DNA from: Trichococcus sp. K1Tr
GTDB taxonomy: Bacteria > Bacillota > Bacilli > Lactobacillales > Aerococcaceae
DNA: 64,000 nt
Direction of reading: 5' to 3'
Assembly (NCBI RefSeq): GCF_028309625.1
Contig: NZ_JAQMHR010000001.1
Location: 434,001 to 498,000 of the forward strand
This document shows positions 36,669-45,509 of the stretch, one piece after another; position 1 is the stretch's first letter, and every line of letters begins with the position of its first letter. Made by a program: the position numbers and the translations under genes. Below the pieces are notes generated by a model, which worked only from the letters and a program-made list of their open reading frames with translations, had not been told where the DNA came from and searched no databases.

Positions 36669-37682
36669 TTATTCACTCTCCCCTTCAAAACGGAAGGACT
36701 CATGGCACGTGCACCTGACAAAATGCCCTTTAGAAATCTCGTGCATTTTGGGTGATTGTTCATGTGCGGAAAACGGGATCCATGGAATCCGTCCGGCAAA
36801 ACGACAGCCCTGTTTAGGTAACTGCTGCAAGGAAGGGACATCCCCTTGAATCATATAGAGTTCCCCGGAATCCGATCCGAGGGCGCCATTCGCTTGCGGC
36901 ATCGAACGCAACAAAGAACGGGTATACGGATGTTTCGGATCCGTGAACAGTTCAACGACCCCGGCTGTTTCGACAATCTGGCCCGCGTACATGACGGCTA
37001 CTCTGTCCGCAATCTCGGCTACGACACCCAAATCATGGGTGATCAGGATGATTCCGGCACCCGTGTCGTCCCTCACTTCGCTCAACAGATCCAACATTTG
37101 AGCTTGAACAGTGACATCCAAAGAGGTCGTCGGTTCATCCGCGATGATGATCGGCGGATTGCAGGCAACAGCAATGGCAATGCCGACCCGCTGACGCGCT
37201 TCCCCGGACAGCTCATGCGGGTAGCGCACGGCTGTCCCTTCCGGATCCTCCAGCTTAACTTGAACCAACAATTCGCCCACACGCAGCGCACGTTCCTCTT
37301 TTGTCATCCTGGTATGATAAAGCAGCACTTCTTCTATCTGTTCACTCACCGTCATCAAAGGATTGAGGGCCGAAAGGGGATCTTGAAAAACCATCCCGAT
37401 ATCGTTTCCTCTTATGCGGTTATAGAGCGTCTCATTCAAATCGATGAGATTCAGGTTCTGATAGATGATCTCTCCCGAAATCCGCGTGTTCGCCTTATTA
37501 TGGAGTCCGACGATCGTTGTTGCGAGGGTACTTTTCCCGCAGCCTGACTCTCCGACAATCGCCAAAATTTCACTTTTTTCCAGACTGAAGGAAACATCGT
37601 CGACTGCATCGTAATAGTTATCCTGCATCCGGAATGCGGTGTGCAATGCGTTTATCTCCAGCAAAGGTCTTCCAAGTCCCAT
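36669..37682 (-). CDS. oppD: oligopeptide ABC transporter ATPase OppD-like, altered signature motif
   Basis: A 337-aa ATPase with Walker A GESGCGKST (44-52), Q-loop Gln100, Walker B IIADEP (179-184) and H-loop in LITHDLGVV. Its ABC signature reads LSGEA at 158-162 instead of LSGGx: the second glycine is Glu161, confirmed at base level (codons CTG TCC GGG GAA GCG). The OppD-type C-terminal extension shows the usual PHPYTRSLLRSMP. The peptide near the end lacks a complete CxxxPxC cluster (QGCRFAGRIPW...). ATG at 37682 follows GAGGAGG by 6 nt. First gene of the operon. Confidence 0.93.
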   Translation of the reverse strand: MGLGRPLLEINALHTAFRMQDNYYDAVDDVSFSLEKSEILAIVGESGCGKSTLATTIVGLHNKANTRISGEIIYQNLNLIDLNETLYNRIRGNDIGMVFQDPLSALNPLMTVSEQIEEVLLYHTRMTKEERALRVGELLVQVKLEDPEGTAVRYPHELSGEARQRVGIAIAVACNPPIIIADEPTTSLDVTVQAQMLDLLSEVRDDTGAGIILITHDLGVVAEIADRVAVMYAGQIVETAGVVELFTDPKHPYTRSLLRSMPQANGALGSDSGELYMIQGDVPSLQQLPKQGCRFAGRIPWIPFSAHEQSPKMHEISKGHFVRCTCHESFRFEGESE

Positions 37683-37734
37683 CGTGCGCCTCCTCTCATG
37701 CTTATATAACAAACTTGATGAAATATCTCCTAAC

Positions 37735-37763
37735 ATTATACGGTTAAGCACATGCAAAAACAA
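37735..37763 (-). promoter_or_regulatory. opp operon promoter
   Basis: Consensus -10 TATAAT (37735-37740) with a weaker -35 TTGTTT (37758-37763) at 17 bp, about 50 bp upstream of oppD. Confidence 0.6.
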
Positions 37764-37827
37764 CCGCTATTTCATTCACTTTTAATGCATTTCATATTTT
37801 TGCCATAATCAGCCCTCTTGGCCTGAA

Positions 37828-37868
37828 AAAAAAGCAACATTGGCATTTGAAAACCGTCAACGTTGCTT
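37828..37868 (-). terminator. acpP terminator
   Basis: An 11-bp stem AAGCAACGTTG / CAATGTTGCTT (one G-T pair) with a 15-nt loop, followed by T8 on the minus strand. It separates acpP from the opp operon. Confidence 0.9.
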
Positions 37869-37879
37869 CTGTCGTTAAA

Positions 37880-38131
37880 TTATTGCGATCCTTTTTTTTG
37901 AGAATCGATGTAGTCGACCGCATCTCCTACTGTGATTATCCTCTCAGCATCTTCATCGGAAATCTGTACAGCAAAGACATCTTCCAGTTCCATAACGAGT
38001 TCAACAATATCCAATGAATCCGCTCCAAGATCGTTGTGGAAAGTCAACTCTCTCGTAACCTTTGCTTCATCGACACCGAATCGTTCAATAACCATCTTGG
38101 CTACTCGCTCAAAAGTAGTTGTATCTGCCAA
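37880..38131 (-). CDS. acpP: acyl carrier protein
   Basis: An 83-aa acidic helical protein that carries acyl chains on 4'-phosphopantetheine. The attachment site is Ser39 in [10 protein letters not shown]. The start is TTG at 38131, with GGAGGTG 6 nt upstream. It follows plsX, which uses acyl-ACP. The fab genes that sit between them in Bacillus are absent here. Confidence 0.96.
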   Translation of the reverse strand: MADTTTFERVAKMVIERFGVDEAKVTRELTFHNDLGADSLDIVELVMELEDVFAVQISDEDAERIITVGDAVDYIDSQKKGSQ

Positions 38132-38242
38132 GCGTTACACCTCCATTATCGTTCCATAACCAATTACATCACATTTATTGAAAATATTTTGTAAAGGCTC
38201 ACATCTATTTTACCCATACGCTAATCTTTTGTCTATATTTTT

Positions 38243-39283
38243 TTATTCCTGCTCAGTTTTGCTTACGGGCTGGGCATTCATTTCATCAAAGTGCTTCACG
38301 ACATCATCGATGACGTGGGAACTGATGATTTTACGGATTTGCTTCACTGTGTGGTAGACAGCGACTTTATCCGCAGATCCATGCGTCTTGACGACCGGCG
38401 CCCGCAATCCGAACAGCACGGCACCCCCATGCTTCGAATAATCCATCGTATCTTTGATTTCCGAAAAGGAATCCTTGATCAGCATTCCGCCGATTTTTGT
38501 CTTCAGACCGCCTGAAAGCAATTGGGTTTTGATCAACTTCAGCAAGGACATTGCCGTTCCTTCCATCGTCTTCAGGACAGCATTCCCGGTGAAGCCATCC
38601 GTAACGACGACATCCGCATCGCCGAGCAAAATTTCCCGCGCTTCAATATTGCCTGTGAAATTGAGTTCGGGGTCCTCTTCCAACAACACATAGGCTTTTT
38701 TGGACAGTTCGCTGCCCTTCGTTGCTTCGGAACCATTGTTCAACAAAGCGATCCTTGGGTTTTCGATGCCTTGCACAAACTTGGCGTAATACGACCCCAA
38801 AAGGCCGAACTGGTAGATGTTTTCCGGTTTGCAGTCGGCATTTGCGCCTGCATCCATCAACAGGAACTGTCCATTCTCTTTGCCGATGACCGGCAGAATC
38901 GGCATCAAACCGGGTCTGTCGATCCCTTTGATCCGGCCGATGATCAATAATCCGGCTGCCAAAAGCGCACCGGTATTCCCTGCCGAGAATAAAGCGTCGG
39001 CTTCTTTGTTCTTGACTGCTTGAGCAGCAAGCACCATTGAAGCTTGTTTTTTTCTGCGGATTGCTTTGACGGGTTCGTCGTCGCTCTCGATTTTTTCGGT
39101 CGTATGCACGATTGTGATTTTCCCATCTTCGGCAAATTGATCCCCTAAAGCCTTGCGTATTTTGGCTTCGTCACCAAAAAGCAAAAACTCTAGATCATTA
39201 AATTCTTTGGCAGCCATTAAAATGCCCTCTACTATTGCTTGGGGCGCAAAATCCCCGCCCATCGCATCGACAGCGATTTTCAT
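38243..39283 (-). CDS. plsX: phosphate acyltransferase PlsX
   Basis: Converts acyl-ACP and phosphate to acyl-phosphate, the donor for PlsY in phosphatidic acid synthesis. The 346-aa protein starts MKIAVDAMGGDFAPQAIVEG, typical of the family, and contains SAGNTGALLAAG and DGFTGNAVLKTMEG. It lies 27 bp after recG. I see neither a FapR gene nor a FapR/FabT-type box in the 110 bp before acpP. Confidence 0.97.
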   Translation of the reverse strand: MKIAVDAMGGDFAPQAIVEGILMAAKEFNDLEFLLFGDEAKIRKALGDQFAEDGKITIVHTTEKIESDDEPVKAIRRKKQASMVLAAQAVKNKEADALFSAGNTGALLAAGLLIIGRIKGIDRPGLMPILPVIGKENGQFLLMDAGANADCKPENIYQFGLLGSYYAKFVQGIENPRIALLNNGSEATKGSELSKKAYVLLEEDPELNFTGNIEAREILLGDADVVVTDGFTGNAVLKTMEGTAMSLLKLIKTQLLSGGLKTKIGGMLIKDSFSEIKDTMDYSKHGGAVLFGLRAPVVKTHGSADKVAVYHTVKQIRKIISSHVIDDVVKHFDEMNAQPVSKTEQE

Positions 39284-39310
39284 AGATTGTATACCTCACT
39301 TTTGTTAGTT

Positions 39311-41371
39311 TCACTGTAATCTCTTTAACTTCTCTTTTTCGCGTTCGACTGCTTCCCGCAAACTTTCGTAGGCTGGGTTGCTTTCAAAGTCTTGTTCGCG
39401 TGTGATTTGGATAGCGTCATTGTGCGCAATATCCAGGATGACGGCATCCCGCACGATATCTCCGGATTTGAAATCGGGCAAGCCTGATTGTTTGTTTCCG
39501 AAAAGATCACCCGGTCCGCGCAGTTCCAAATCCCGTTGGCTCAGGTAGAAACCGTCAGTCGACTCCACCATGATTCGCATGCGTTCCTTGCCGTTATCGG
39601 TTTTTGGATCGGCAACCAGCACACAATAGGATTCTTTGTCTCCCCGGCCCACTCGACCGCGCAACTGGTGGAGCTGGGATAATCCGAATCGGTCGGCATC
39701 TTGGATGACCATCACTGTTGCATTCGGCACGTTCAGGCCGACCTCGATGACTGTCGTCGATACAAGGACCTGCAGCTCGTTGTTTTGGAAACGGCGCATA
39801 ATCTGATCCTTTTCTTCGGACTTGAGACGGCCGTGCAACAGACCGATTTGGTATTCCCCTTTGTAATAGGCCGTCACGGCTTGATGCACATCTTCCGCAT
39901 TCTTGACATCCAGCGACTCGGATTTCTCGATCAGAGGCGTGATGATGTACGCCTGTTGTCCATTATCCATCTGTTTCCGGATGAACTCAAGTACATTTTC
40001 GATCTTGTCCGATTTGTTCCAAATCGTTTTGATCGGTTTTCTGCCGTCAGGCATCTGGTCAAGCACCGAAACATCCATTTCGCCCATCGTGGTTATCGCC
40101 AACGTCCTCGGGATCGGCGTGGCAGTCATGTACAATACATTCGGGTTGTTCCCCTTTTCGTTCAGCTTATGCCTTTGTTGGACACCGAAGCGGTGCTGCT
40201 CATCGGTGATGACCAGGCCCAGGTCGGAAAAAACGACATCTTCTTGGATCAGTGCGTGCGTCCCGATGAGGATATGCAAGTCCCCTACTGCAAGCCGGTT
40301 CAACAATTCTTTTCGGTCCTTTGCCTTCGTGCTGCCGGTAAGCAGGGCGACGGAGACATCGGTATATTCGAACAGGCTCTGCAAGGTGCGATAGTGCTGT
40401 TCTGCCAAAATCTCAGTGGGAACCATGAAAGCCCCTTGGTACCCGCCCAGGACGGTAGCCATCAGGGCGATCACCGCTACGATCGTTTTGCCGCTTCCGA
40501 CGTCCCCTTGCAACAGACGGTTCATTTCATAAGCTTTGCGCAAATCCCGGCATATTTCGTTGACGACCTTCTTTTGCCCATCCGTAAGTTCAAACGGCAA
40601 AGTCGCTATGAATCCCTTCAGCTTGTCCACATCATAAAGGATCGGAATGCCTCGGTTATTCGTTTTGCGGCTCAGCTGCAGCATTTGCAGGCGCACCTGA
40701 TAAAGGAAAAACTCCTGATAGATGATTTGCCGTCTCGCTTGCTCTGATTCTTCATCATTTTTGGGAAAGTGCATCGCCCGAATGGCTTCCCTATGGCTCA
40801 TCAGATGATACGTCTGCAGCAAATGTTGCGGAAGTATCTCGGGAATGACCGGGGAATAAAGTTCAATCGCCTGTTTGATCAGATTCAGGATGGTCTGCTG
40901 CTTGATCGTCTTGTTGACGTGATAAATGGCGGCATAATCATCCTGGCCGTTCGAACTCCCGAGGATCTTCATCCCAGCCAAACTTTGGCGTGCGCGTTCC
41001 CATTTACCGAAGATCGCAACCTCATCCTCAAGCATGATTTTTTGTTTCAGGTAAGGCTGATTGAAGAATGTTACCGAGATGATGGCATCTTCGATGGCTA
41101 ATTTGAATGATAACCTGCTTTTTTTAAAACCGTAATGATGGACGACCGGAGCCGTCACGACTTGTCCTTTCAGCGTCACTTTGTCCGAATCCTCGATTTC
41201 GTCCAATGTTTTGACTTTTATGTCCTCATAACGGAAAGGAAAATGTGTGATCAGATCATAGATCGTATCGATGCCCAACGAATGCAGCGCCTCAACCCTT
41301 TTCGGTCCTACATGGGGCAACTCCCCGACTGGATCATAAATATCCAATTGCTTGTTGTCTTCCGCTTCCAT
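39311..41371 (-). CDS. recG: ATP-dependent DNA helicase RecG
   Basis: Branch-migration helicase that remodels stalled forks and Holliday junctions. The 686-aa protein has the N-terminal wedge/OB domain (about 60-160), then helicase motifs GDVGSGKTIVA (I), DEQHRFGVQQR (II), TATPIPRT (III), and STTVIEVGLNVPNA, QLRGRVGRG (V and VI). The ATG at 41371 follows AAGGAGG by 7 nt. A terminator lies between it and fakA, so some independent transcription is expected. Confidence 0.97.
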   Translation of the reverse strand: MEAEDNKQLDIYDPVGELPHVGPKRVEALHSLGIDTIYDLITHFPFRYEDIKVKTLDEIEDSDKVTLKGQVVTAPVVHHYGFKKSRLSFKLAIEDAIISVTFFNQPYLKQKIMLEDEVAIFGKWERARQSLAGMKILGSSNGQDDYAAIYHVNKTIKQQTILNLIKQAIELYSPVIPEILPQHLLQTYHLMSHREAIRAMHFPKNDEESEQARRQIIYQEFFLYQVRLQMLQLSRKTNNRGIPILYDVDKLKGFIATLPFELTDGQKKVVNEICRDLRKAYEMNRLLQGDVGSGKTIVAVIALMATVLGGYQGAFMVPTEILAEQHYRTLQSLFEYTDVSVALLTGSTKAKDRKELLNRLAVGDLHILIGTHALIQEDVVFSDLGLVITDEQHRFGVQQRHKLNEKGNNPNVLYMTATPIPRTLAITTMGEMDVSVLDQMPDGRKPIKTIWNKSDKIENVLEFIRKQMDNGQQAYIITPLIEKSESLDVKNAEDVHQAVTAYYKGEYQIGLLHGRLKSEEKDQIMRRFQNNELQVLVSTTVIEVGLNVPNATVMVIQDADRFGLSQLHQLRGRVGRGDKESYCVLVADPKTDNGKERMRIMVESTDGFYLSQRDLELRGPGDLFGNKQSGLPDFKSGDIVRDAVILDIAHNDAIQITREQDFESNPAYESLREAVEREKEKLKRLQ

Positions 41372-41430
41372 CCGTTCGCCTCCTTTCTTCCGGGAGCAGG
41401 ACAGTTTTTTGACCAACCGTTTTTGAAAAA

Positions 41431-41465
41431 GAAAAGCTGAACAGAGAAACTCGTTCAGCTTTTTC
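41431..41465 (-). terminator. terminator between fakA and recG
   Basis: An 11-bp stem AAAAGCTGAAC / GTTCAGCTTTT with a 10-nt loop; the following tract TCTTTTTC is imperfect, so read-through to recG is possible. Confidence 0.75.
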
Positions 41466-41468
41466 AGA

Positions 41469-43139
41469 TTATTCTACAGAAAGAAGATAACTGTATACCG
41501 GTTGATTTCCTTCTTGCACTTCCACTTCCAAAAAGTCATATTCCGCTTCGATGACCGCTGCAATCTCTTTGCTTTCGTTCTCATCGCTGTCTTCCCCGAA
41601 GATGATGGTGACGATTTCGCTGTCATCCGTGATCATTTTTTTCAGGGTTTCTATCGTTGCGGCTTTTCTGTCCTTGTCGGCCGTCAGGATTTTCCCGTCG
41701 ACGATTCCCATGAAGTCGTCCTTGGTGATGGCCAATCCGTCTATGACTGTGTCGCGAACGGCACTCGTGATCTGTCCGCTGACAACATTCTCCAGTTCGG
41801 CAGTCATGTTGGCTTTATTGGTTTCCAAGTCCACTGATTCATTGAAGGCAAGCATAGCTGTCAGACCTTGCGAGATCGTCTTCGAAGCCACTACAACCAC
41901 ATCCGCATCAGAAACCTCGGCAGCCTGATCTGCAGCCATGAAAATATTTTTGTTGTTCGGCAAAATGATTGTTTTTTCGGCGTTTGTGCTTTCGATCGCC
42001 TTAAGGATGTCTTCCGTGCTTGGATTCATCGTTTGTCCGCCATTGATGATTGTGGAGACGCCCATGCTCTTGAACAGGGCATGCACACCTTTGCCGGCAG
42101 CAACAGCTATCACACCGTAAGGAACTTTTTCAAGTTTTTTGGAAGGCGCATCGGCTTTTTCCAGGACTGCATCATGCTGCATGCGCATATTGTCCACTTT
42201 TATTTTCATCAGTGAACCGAATTTTTGGCCGTAGTTCATGACTTCCCCAGGATATTCGGTATGCACATGGACCTTCACGATTTCATCATCCGCGACGACT
42301 AATAGGGAATCCCCGATTTCGTTCAGATGATTACGGAATGTATCATAGTCAAAGGTGTCCGTCACGGTTTCGCCTTCGCCTAATTTGACCATGATTTCTG
42401 TACAATAACCGAATTCAATATCTTCTGTCGCAATGGAGTGCGAAACGTTATGATAATTTTCCTGGTGAGCGATTTCGGTCACATCCGCTTGTATGATGAC
42501 CTTTTCGGCGGAAGGCACTTTTTCGCCGGTCAAGGATTCCATGAACCCTTCATAAATGTATACAAGGCCTTGTCCGCCGCTGTCGACGACGCCGACCTCT
42601 TTCAATACCGGCAACAGATCCGGTGTCTTATCCAATGCGATCTGCGCGACTTTAAGGACTGTTCCCATCAATTCGATGATGTCATCCGTATGTTCGGCTT
42701 TTTTCACACCGGCTTTGGCGGATTCGCGCGCAACCGTCAAAATGGTGCCTTCCACAGGTTTCATGACCGCTTTATAGGCTGTCTCGACGCCGTGGGAAAA
42801 AGCTTCAGCAAAATCAGCAGTATTCAAGGTTGTTTTTCCTTCAATCGCCTTCGAAAAGCCACGGAACAGCTGGGATAAAATGACGCCTGAGTTTCCTCTG
42901 GCCCCCATCAATAAGCCTTTAGCCAAGTCCGATCCTAATTGATCTATTTTTGTAGCATTCGACAGCCTGACGCGTTCAGCTCCGGATGTGAATGATAAAT
43001 TCATGTTTGTGCCCGTGTCTCCATCCGGAACGGGGAACACGTTCAAAGAATTCACATATTCTGCATTCTCACTAAGACGTTCGGCGCCGATTGCGACCAT
43101 CGCCTTAAAGTCTTCCGCTGTTAGTTGAGTTTTCTTCAC
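41469..43139 (-). CDS. fakA: fatty acid kinase ATP-binding subunit FakA (YloV, DhaL domain)
   Basis: A 556-aa protein. The N-terminal DhaL-type ATP-binding domain has NVFPVPDGDTGTNMNLS, whose acidic residues bind Mg-ATP, and GARGNSGVILSQLFRG. A central and a C-terminal domain follow (with INGGQTMNPSTEDIL). FakA phosphorylates fatty acids presented by FakB, giving acyl-phosphate. No fakB is in this window, but plsX, which makes the same product from acyl-ACP, is two genes on. The start is GTG 43139, 8 nt after AAGGAGG; an upstream ATG has no ribosome site. Confidence 0.93.
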   Translation of the reverse strand: MKKTQLTAEDFKAMVAIGAERLSENAEYVNSLNVFPVPDGDTGTNMNLSFTSGAERVRLSNATKIDQLGSDLAKGLLMGARGNSGVILSQLFRGFSKAIEGKTTLNTADFAEAFSHGVETAYKAVMKPVEGTILTVARESAKAGVKKAEHTDDIIELMGTVLKVAQIALDKTPDLLPVLKEVGVVDSGGQGLVYIYEGFMESLTGEKVPSAEKVIIQADVTEIAHQENYHNVSHSIATEDIEFGYCTEIMVKLGEGETVTDTFDYDTFRNHLNEIGDSLLVVADDEIVKVHVHTEYPGEVMNYGQKFGSLMKIKVDNMRMQHDAVLEKADAPSKKLEKVPYGVIAVAAGKGVHALFKSMGVSTIINGGQTMNPSTEDILKAIESTNAEKTIILPNNKNIFMAADQAAEVSDADVVVVASKTISQGLTAMLAFNESVDLETNKANMTAELENVVSGQITSAVRDTVIDGLAITKDDFMGIVDGKILTADKDRKAATIETLKKMITDDSEIVTIIFGEDSDENESKEIAAVIEAEYDFLEVEVQEGNQPVYSYLLSVE

Positions 43140-43184
43140 CTTATAGTCCTCCTTCACCATATAAAACATGGTGATCTGTAATCT

Positions 43185-43547
43185 TTAGTCCTTTAATACT
43201 CTTACGCCTTGGACGAACACATTCACTGTATTTGCGGAAAAGCCCAACATCATTTCAAGATTATATTTGACTTGTGTTTGAACATTCCGGCAAATTTCAG
43301 AAATTTTTGTTCCGTAGAGTACAATGATATAAACATCAACAGCTACTCCATTTTCTTCTTGGCGAATCACGGCACCGCGTGAATAGTTCTCTTTTTTCAA
43401 TATTTCACTGATATTATCTCTGATTTGATTTTTGCTGGCCATGCCGACAACTCCATAATTATCCGTTGCGGCGCCGCCCACTACCGTAGCGATCACGTCG
43501 TTCGATAAGTCAACCATCCCATATTGTGTTTGGATTTTAACTGCCAT
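43185..43547 (-). CDS. Asp23/Gls24 family envelope stress protein (YloU)
   Basis: A 120-aa protein of the Asp23/YloU family; contains VVGMASKNQIRD and the terminal VNVFVQGVRV strand. Members form membrane-associated assemblies or respond to envelope and alkaline stress; this short type is always next to yloV/fakA, so a link to lipid supply is plausible. AAGGAGG precedes the ATG. Confidence 0.92.
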   Translation of the reverse strand: MAVKIQTQYGMVDLSNDVIATVVGGAATDNYGVVGMASKNQIRDNISEILKKENYSRGAVIRQEENGVAVDVYIIVLYGTKISEICRNVQTQVKYNLEMMLGFSANTVNVFVQGVRVLKD

Positions 43548-43889
43548 TTATAATAGCCTCCTTAATGTATGCACACAATCGTTAATTACAAATTATGATA
43601 GCATATTTTATACAAAAGAAATAACTTTTTGCGATTAAATTTCTCATTTCCGATCGATTTACGGCAATTCTGACTTTTTTCCGAAATATTTTCAGCGTTT
43701 TCTCATCTCCCCTTCCTCCCTTTTTTAGGATGGCCAAATGCGGCTATTTGATGAGGACGGGATAAAAAAAACAGCTGTCAAGTATTTTTCCTTTAAAACA
43801 GTTGCATTCACTTTTGAATTATGATAAATTAATCAAGTGTATGAATTGGAAAGAAGCTTTGCTTCTGTAACAGCAAAGGAGGAAAGAAA
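43548..43889. other. divergent intergenic region between yloU and rpmB
   Basis: About 340 bp. It holds an AT-rich leftward promoter region (TATAAA and TATCAT candidates near 43590-43615), poly-T and poly-A tracts, and the rpmB promoter at the right end. I see no gene and no recognised leader in the middle. Confidence 0.5.
43802..43830 (+). promoter_or_regulatory. candidate rpmB promoter
   Basis: -35 TTGCAT (43802-43807), 17 bp, -10 TAAATT (43825-43830), about 60 nt before the start codon. Confidence 0.4.
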
Positions 43890-44078
43890 ATGTCAAAAGA
43901 ATGTTTCGTAACAGGACGTAAAAGCCGTTCAGGTAATAACCGTTCCCACGCTATGAACTACACAAAACGTACTTTCAAGCCAAACTTACAAAAAGTTCGT
44001 ATCTTAGTCGATGGAAAACCTAAAAAAGTATGGGTTTCAGCTCGAGCTTTGAAATCTGGTAAAGTTGAAAGAGTATAA
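43890..44078 (+). CDS. rpmB: 50S ribosomal protein L28
   Basis: A 62-aa basic protein beginning [23 protein letters not shown], the L28 hallmark with a single Cys at the place of the first zinc-type position and no other Cys, so it is the zinc-free (C-minus) form. A consensus AAAGGAGG precedes the ATG. Monocistronic and divergent from the yloU operon, as in Bacillus. Confidence 0.97.
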   Translation: MSKECFVTGRKSRSGNNRSHAMNYTKRTFKPNLQKVRILVDGKPKKVWVSARALKSGKVERV

Positions 44079-44084
44079 AAATAT

Positions 44085-44130
44085 AGATGAGCCCAGGGAC
44101 CATGCCATGATTCCAGCTCATCTTTTTTTT
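44085..44130 (+). terminator. rpmB terminator
   Basis: An 8-bp stem AGATGAGC / GCTCATCT with a 23-nt loop that can fold further, followed by T8. Confidence 0.8.
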
Positions 44131-44158
44131 ATTCAGAAAATCTATTATGTCCAAAGTA

Positions 44159-44186
44159 AAGGAAAGAGGCCGCGGCCTCTTTCCTT
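44159..44186. terminator. 28-bp perfect palindrome at the 3' end of thiN
   Basis: A loopless perfect palindrome centred on CCGCGG, with arms AAGGAAAGAGGCCG. It overlaps the thiN stop codon (TAA at 44187-44185). As RNA it would fold into a strong hairpin; the T-tract after it on the minus strand is short (TTT), so it may act as a weak terminator or mRNA 3' stabiliser, facing the rpmB terminator. Confidence 0.6.
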
Positions 44187-44847
44187 ATTTGGGTTTGTCA
44201 GCACTTTGGATGACGGCCAGAACACCGGATTCAAAAGAAAAATGCATCACGGCCTCTTCAAACTCATTGCTGACCAAAGCTATCGGGTAATCGTAATCTT
44301 TTCCGTTCAAAGGATAGACAACTCCCGTCAGGGTCAATTTCTTGATGGGGGTCATGCCGATGAACGACAAATATTTTTTATCCGTTTCTTTTTCCAGCAT
44401 ATAACTGCCGGGCATATAAAACCGCAAGGTATTATGCCGATCCATTAGGCTGATTCTGCCTGCCATGCCTTTCACGACCGGATGGAACGCCAACCACAGA
44501 TTGCTCATCAGATGGTCCAAACGCCCTCCGAAGGCACCCAGAAGAATGATTTCTTCCGGATTGAACGTTCCGATCGCATAGGCAATGGCCGCCTCGGTAT
44601 CCGTTTCATCTTTTTGCGCAGGCAGGATGCGGCAGACGCGGCTTTTCTTTTTGATTTCTTCCAGTTCATGCGGGGTGACGGAATCAAAATCGCCGATGGC
44701 CGCATCGAAATCAGTGAGCAGCCCGGCAAGCGTCAACGCTCCGCGGTCCGCACCGATCAACCGATGACTTTCCGAAAAACGGTGGATCAAGGCGGCGACA
44801 TCCGTCTGGTCGCCGCCGACCACAATCACCACTTTCTCAGACCGCAT
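44185..44847 (-). CDS. thiN: thiamine pyrophosphokinase
   Basis: Makes thiamine diphosphate from thiamine and ATP. The 220-aa protein has GADRGALTL, AIGDFDSVTPHEL, KDETDTEAAIAYA and LGAFGGRLDHLMSNL, all family signatures that bind ATP-Mg. Its start overlaps the end of rpe by 11 bp. Last gene of rsgA-rpe-thiN, the common Firmicute order. Confidence 0.96.
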   Translation of the reverse strand: MRSEKVVIVVGGDQTDVAALIHRFSESHRLIGADRGALTLAGLLTDFDAAIGDFDSVTPHELEEIKKKSRVCRILPAQKDETDTEAAIAYAIGTFNPEEIILLGAFGGRLDHLMSNLWLAFHPVVKGMAGRISLMDRHNTLRFYMPGSYMLEKETDKKYLSFIGMTPIKKLTLTGVVYPLNGKDYDYPIALVSNEFEEAVMHFSFESGVLAVIQSADKPK

Positions 44848-45496
44848 TATGGCAAGCGTCCTTCAATCGGCTGATGGCCGCTGCTGGATTTTCATCGTCA
44901 TAAATGTAGGAACCGGCTACGAATACATCCGCACCTGCCTGAATGCACTTGACGATCGTCTCATGGGTAATGCCGCCATCGACTTCGATTTCGTAATGAT
45001 AGCCATGCTTTTCGCGCAAGGTAGCCAGCTCTTGGATTTTGTCCAAAGTGCTTTCGATGAAGCCTTGGCCCCCAAAGCCCGGGTTGACGGTCATGACGAG
45101 CACCATATCGACATCGCCCAATACAGGTTTTATGACGTCTACGCTTGTGCCCGGATTGATGACGACGCCGGCTGAAATATTTTCATTTTTGATCATCTGG
45201 ATCGCGCCATGGATGTGGGCAGTAGCTTCCGCGTGAATCGTGATGATATCCGCGCCGGCCCTGGCGAAAGCCGGGATCAAATTTTCAGGTGTGTTCACCA
45301 TCAAATGGCAATCCAACGGCAATTTTGTGTGCGGCCTGATTGCCTGGACAACATTTGGGCCCAAAGTCAAATTGGCAACAAATTGGCCGTCCATGGCGTC
45401 GATGTGGATATAATCGGCACCAGCTTGTTCAACCAACTTGACGTCCCGCTCTAAATTCGCGAAATCAGCACTTAATATGGATGGAGCAATTTTCAT
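44837..45496 (-). CDS. rpe: ribulose-phosphate 3-epimerase
   Basis: Interconverts ribulose 5-phosphate and xylulose 5-phosphate in the pentose phosphate pathway. A 219-aa TIM barrel with APSILSADFANLERD, HIDAMDGQFVANLTLGP, LDCHLMV, TVNPGFGGQGFIES and EVDGGI. The catalytic Asp pair and metal His residues are visible. The ATG at 45496 fits the family start; the frame upstream to 45613 overlaps rsgA. Together with zwf it covers oxidative and non-oxidative parts of the pathway. Confidence 0.97.
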   Translation of the reverse strand: MKIAPSILSADFANLERDVKLVEQAGADYIHIDAMDGQFVANLTLGPNVVQAIRPHTKLPLDCHLMVNTPENLIPAFARAGADIITIHAEATAHIHGAIQMIKNENISAGVVINPGTSVDVIKPVLGDVDMVLVMTVNPGFGGQGFIESTLDKIQELATLREKHGYHYEIEVDGGITHETIVKCIQAGADVFVAGSYIYDDENPAAAISRLKDACHNAV

Positions 45497-45509
45497 TTTC
45501 ACACGCACC

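Noticed and set aside
37082-37291. 69-aa minus-strand frame within oppD as a sign of frameshift
   Set aside because: oppD is continuous through this stretch with all its motifs; the frame is an alternative reading of the same bases.
39701-40747. 348-aa open frame on the plus strand
   Set aside because: It lies wholly antisense to recG, has no ribosome binding site, and its residue make-up is that of a reverse-frame shadow. recG itself has all helicase motifs.
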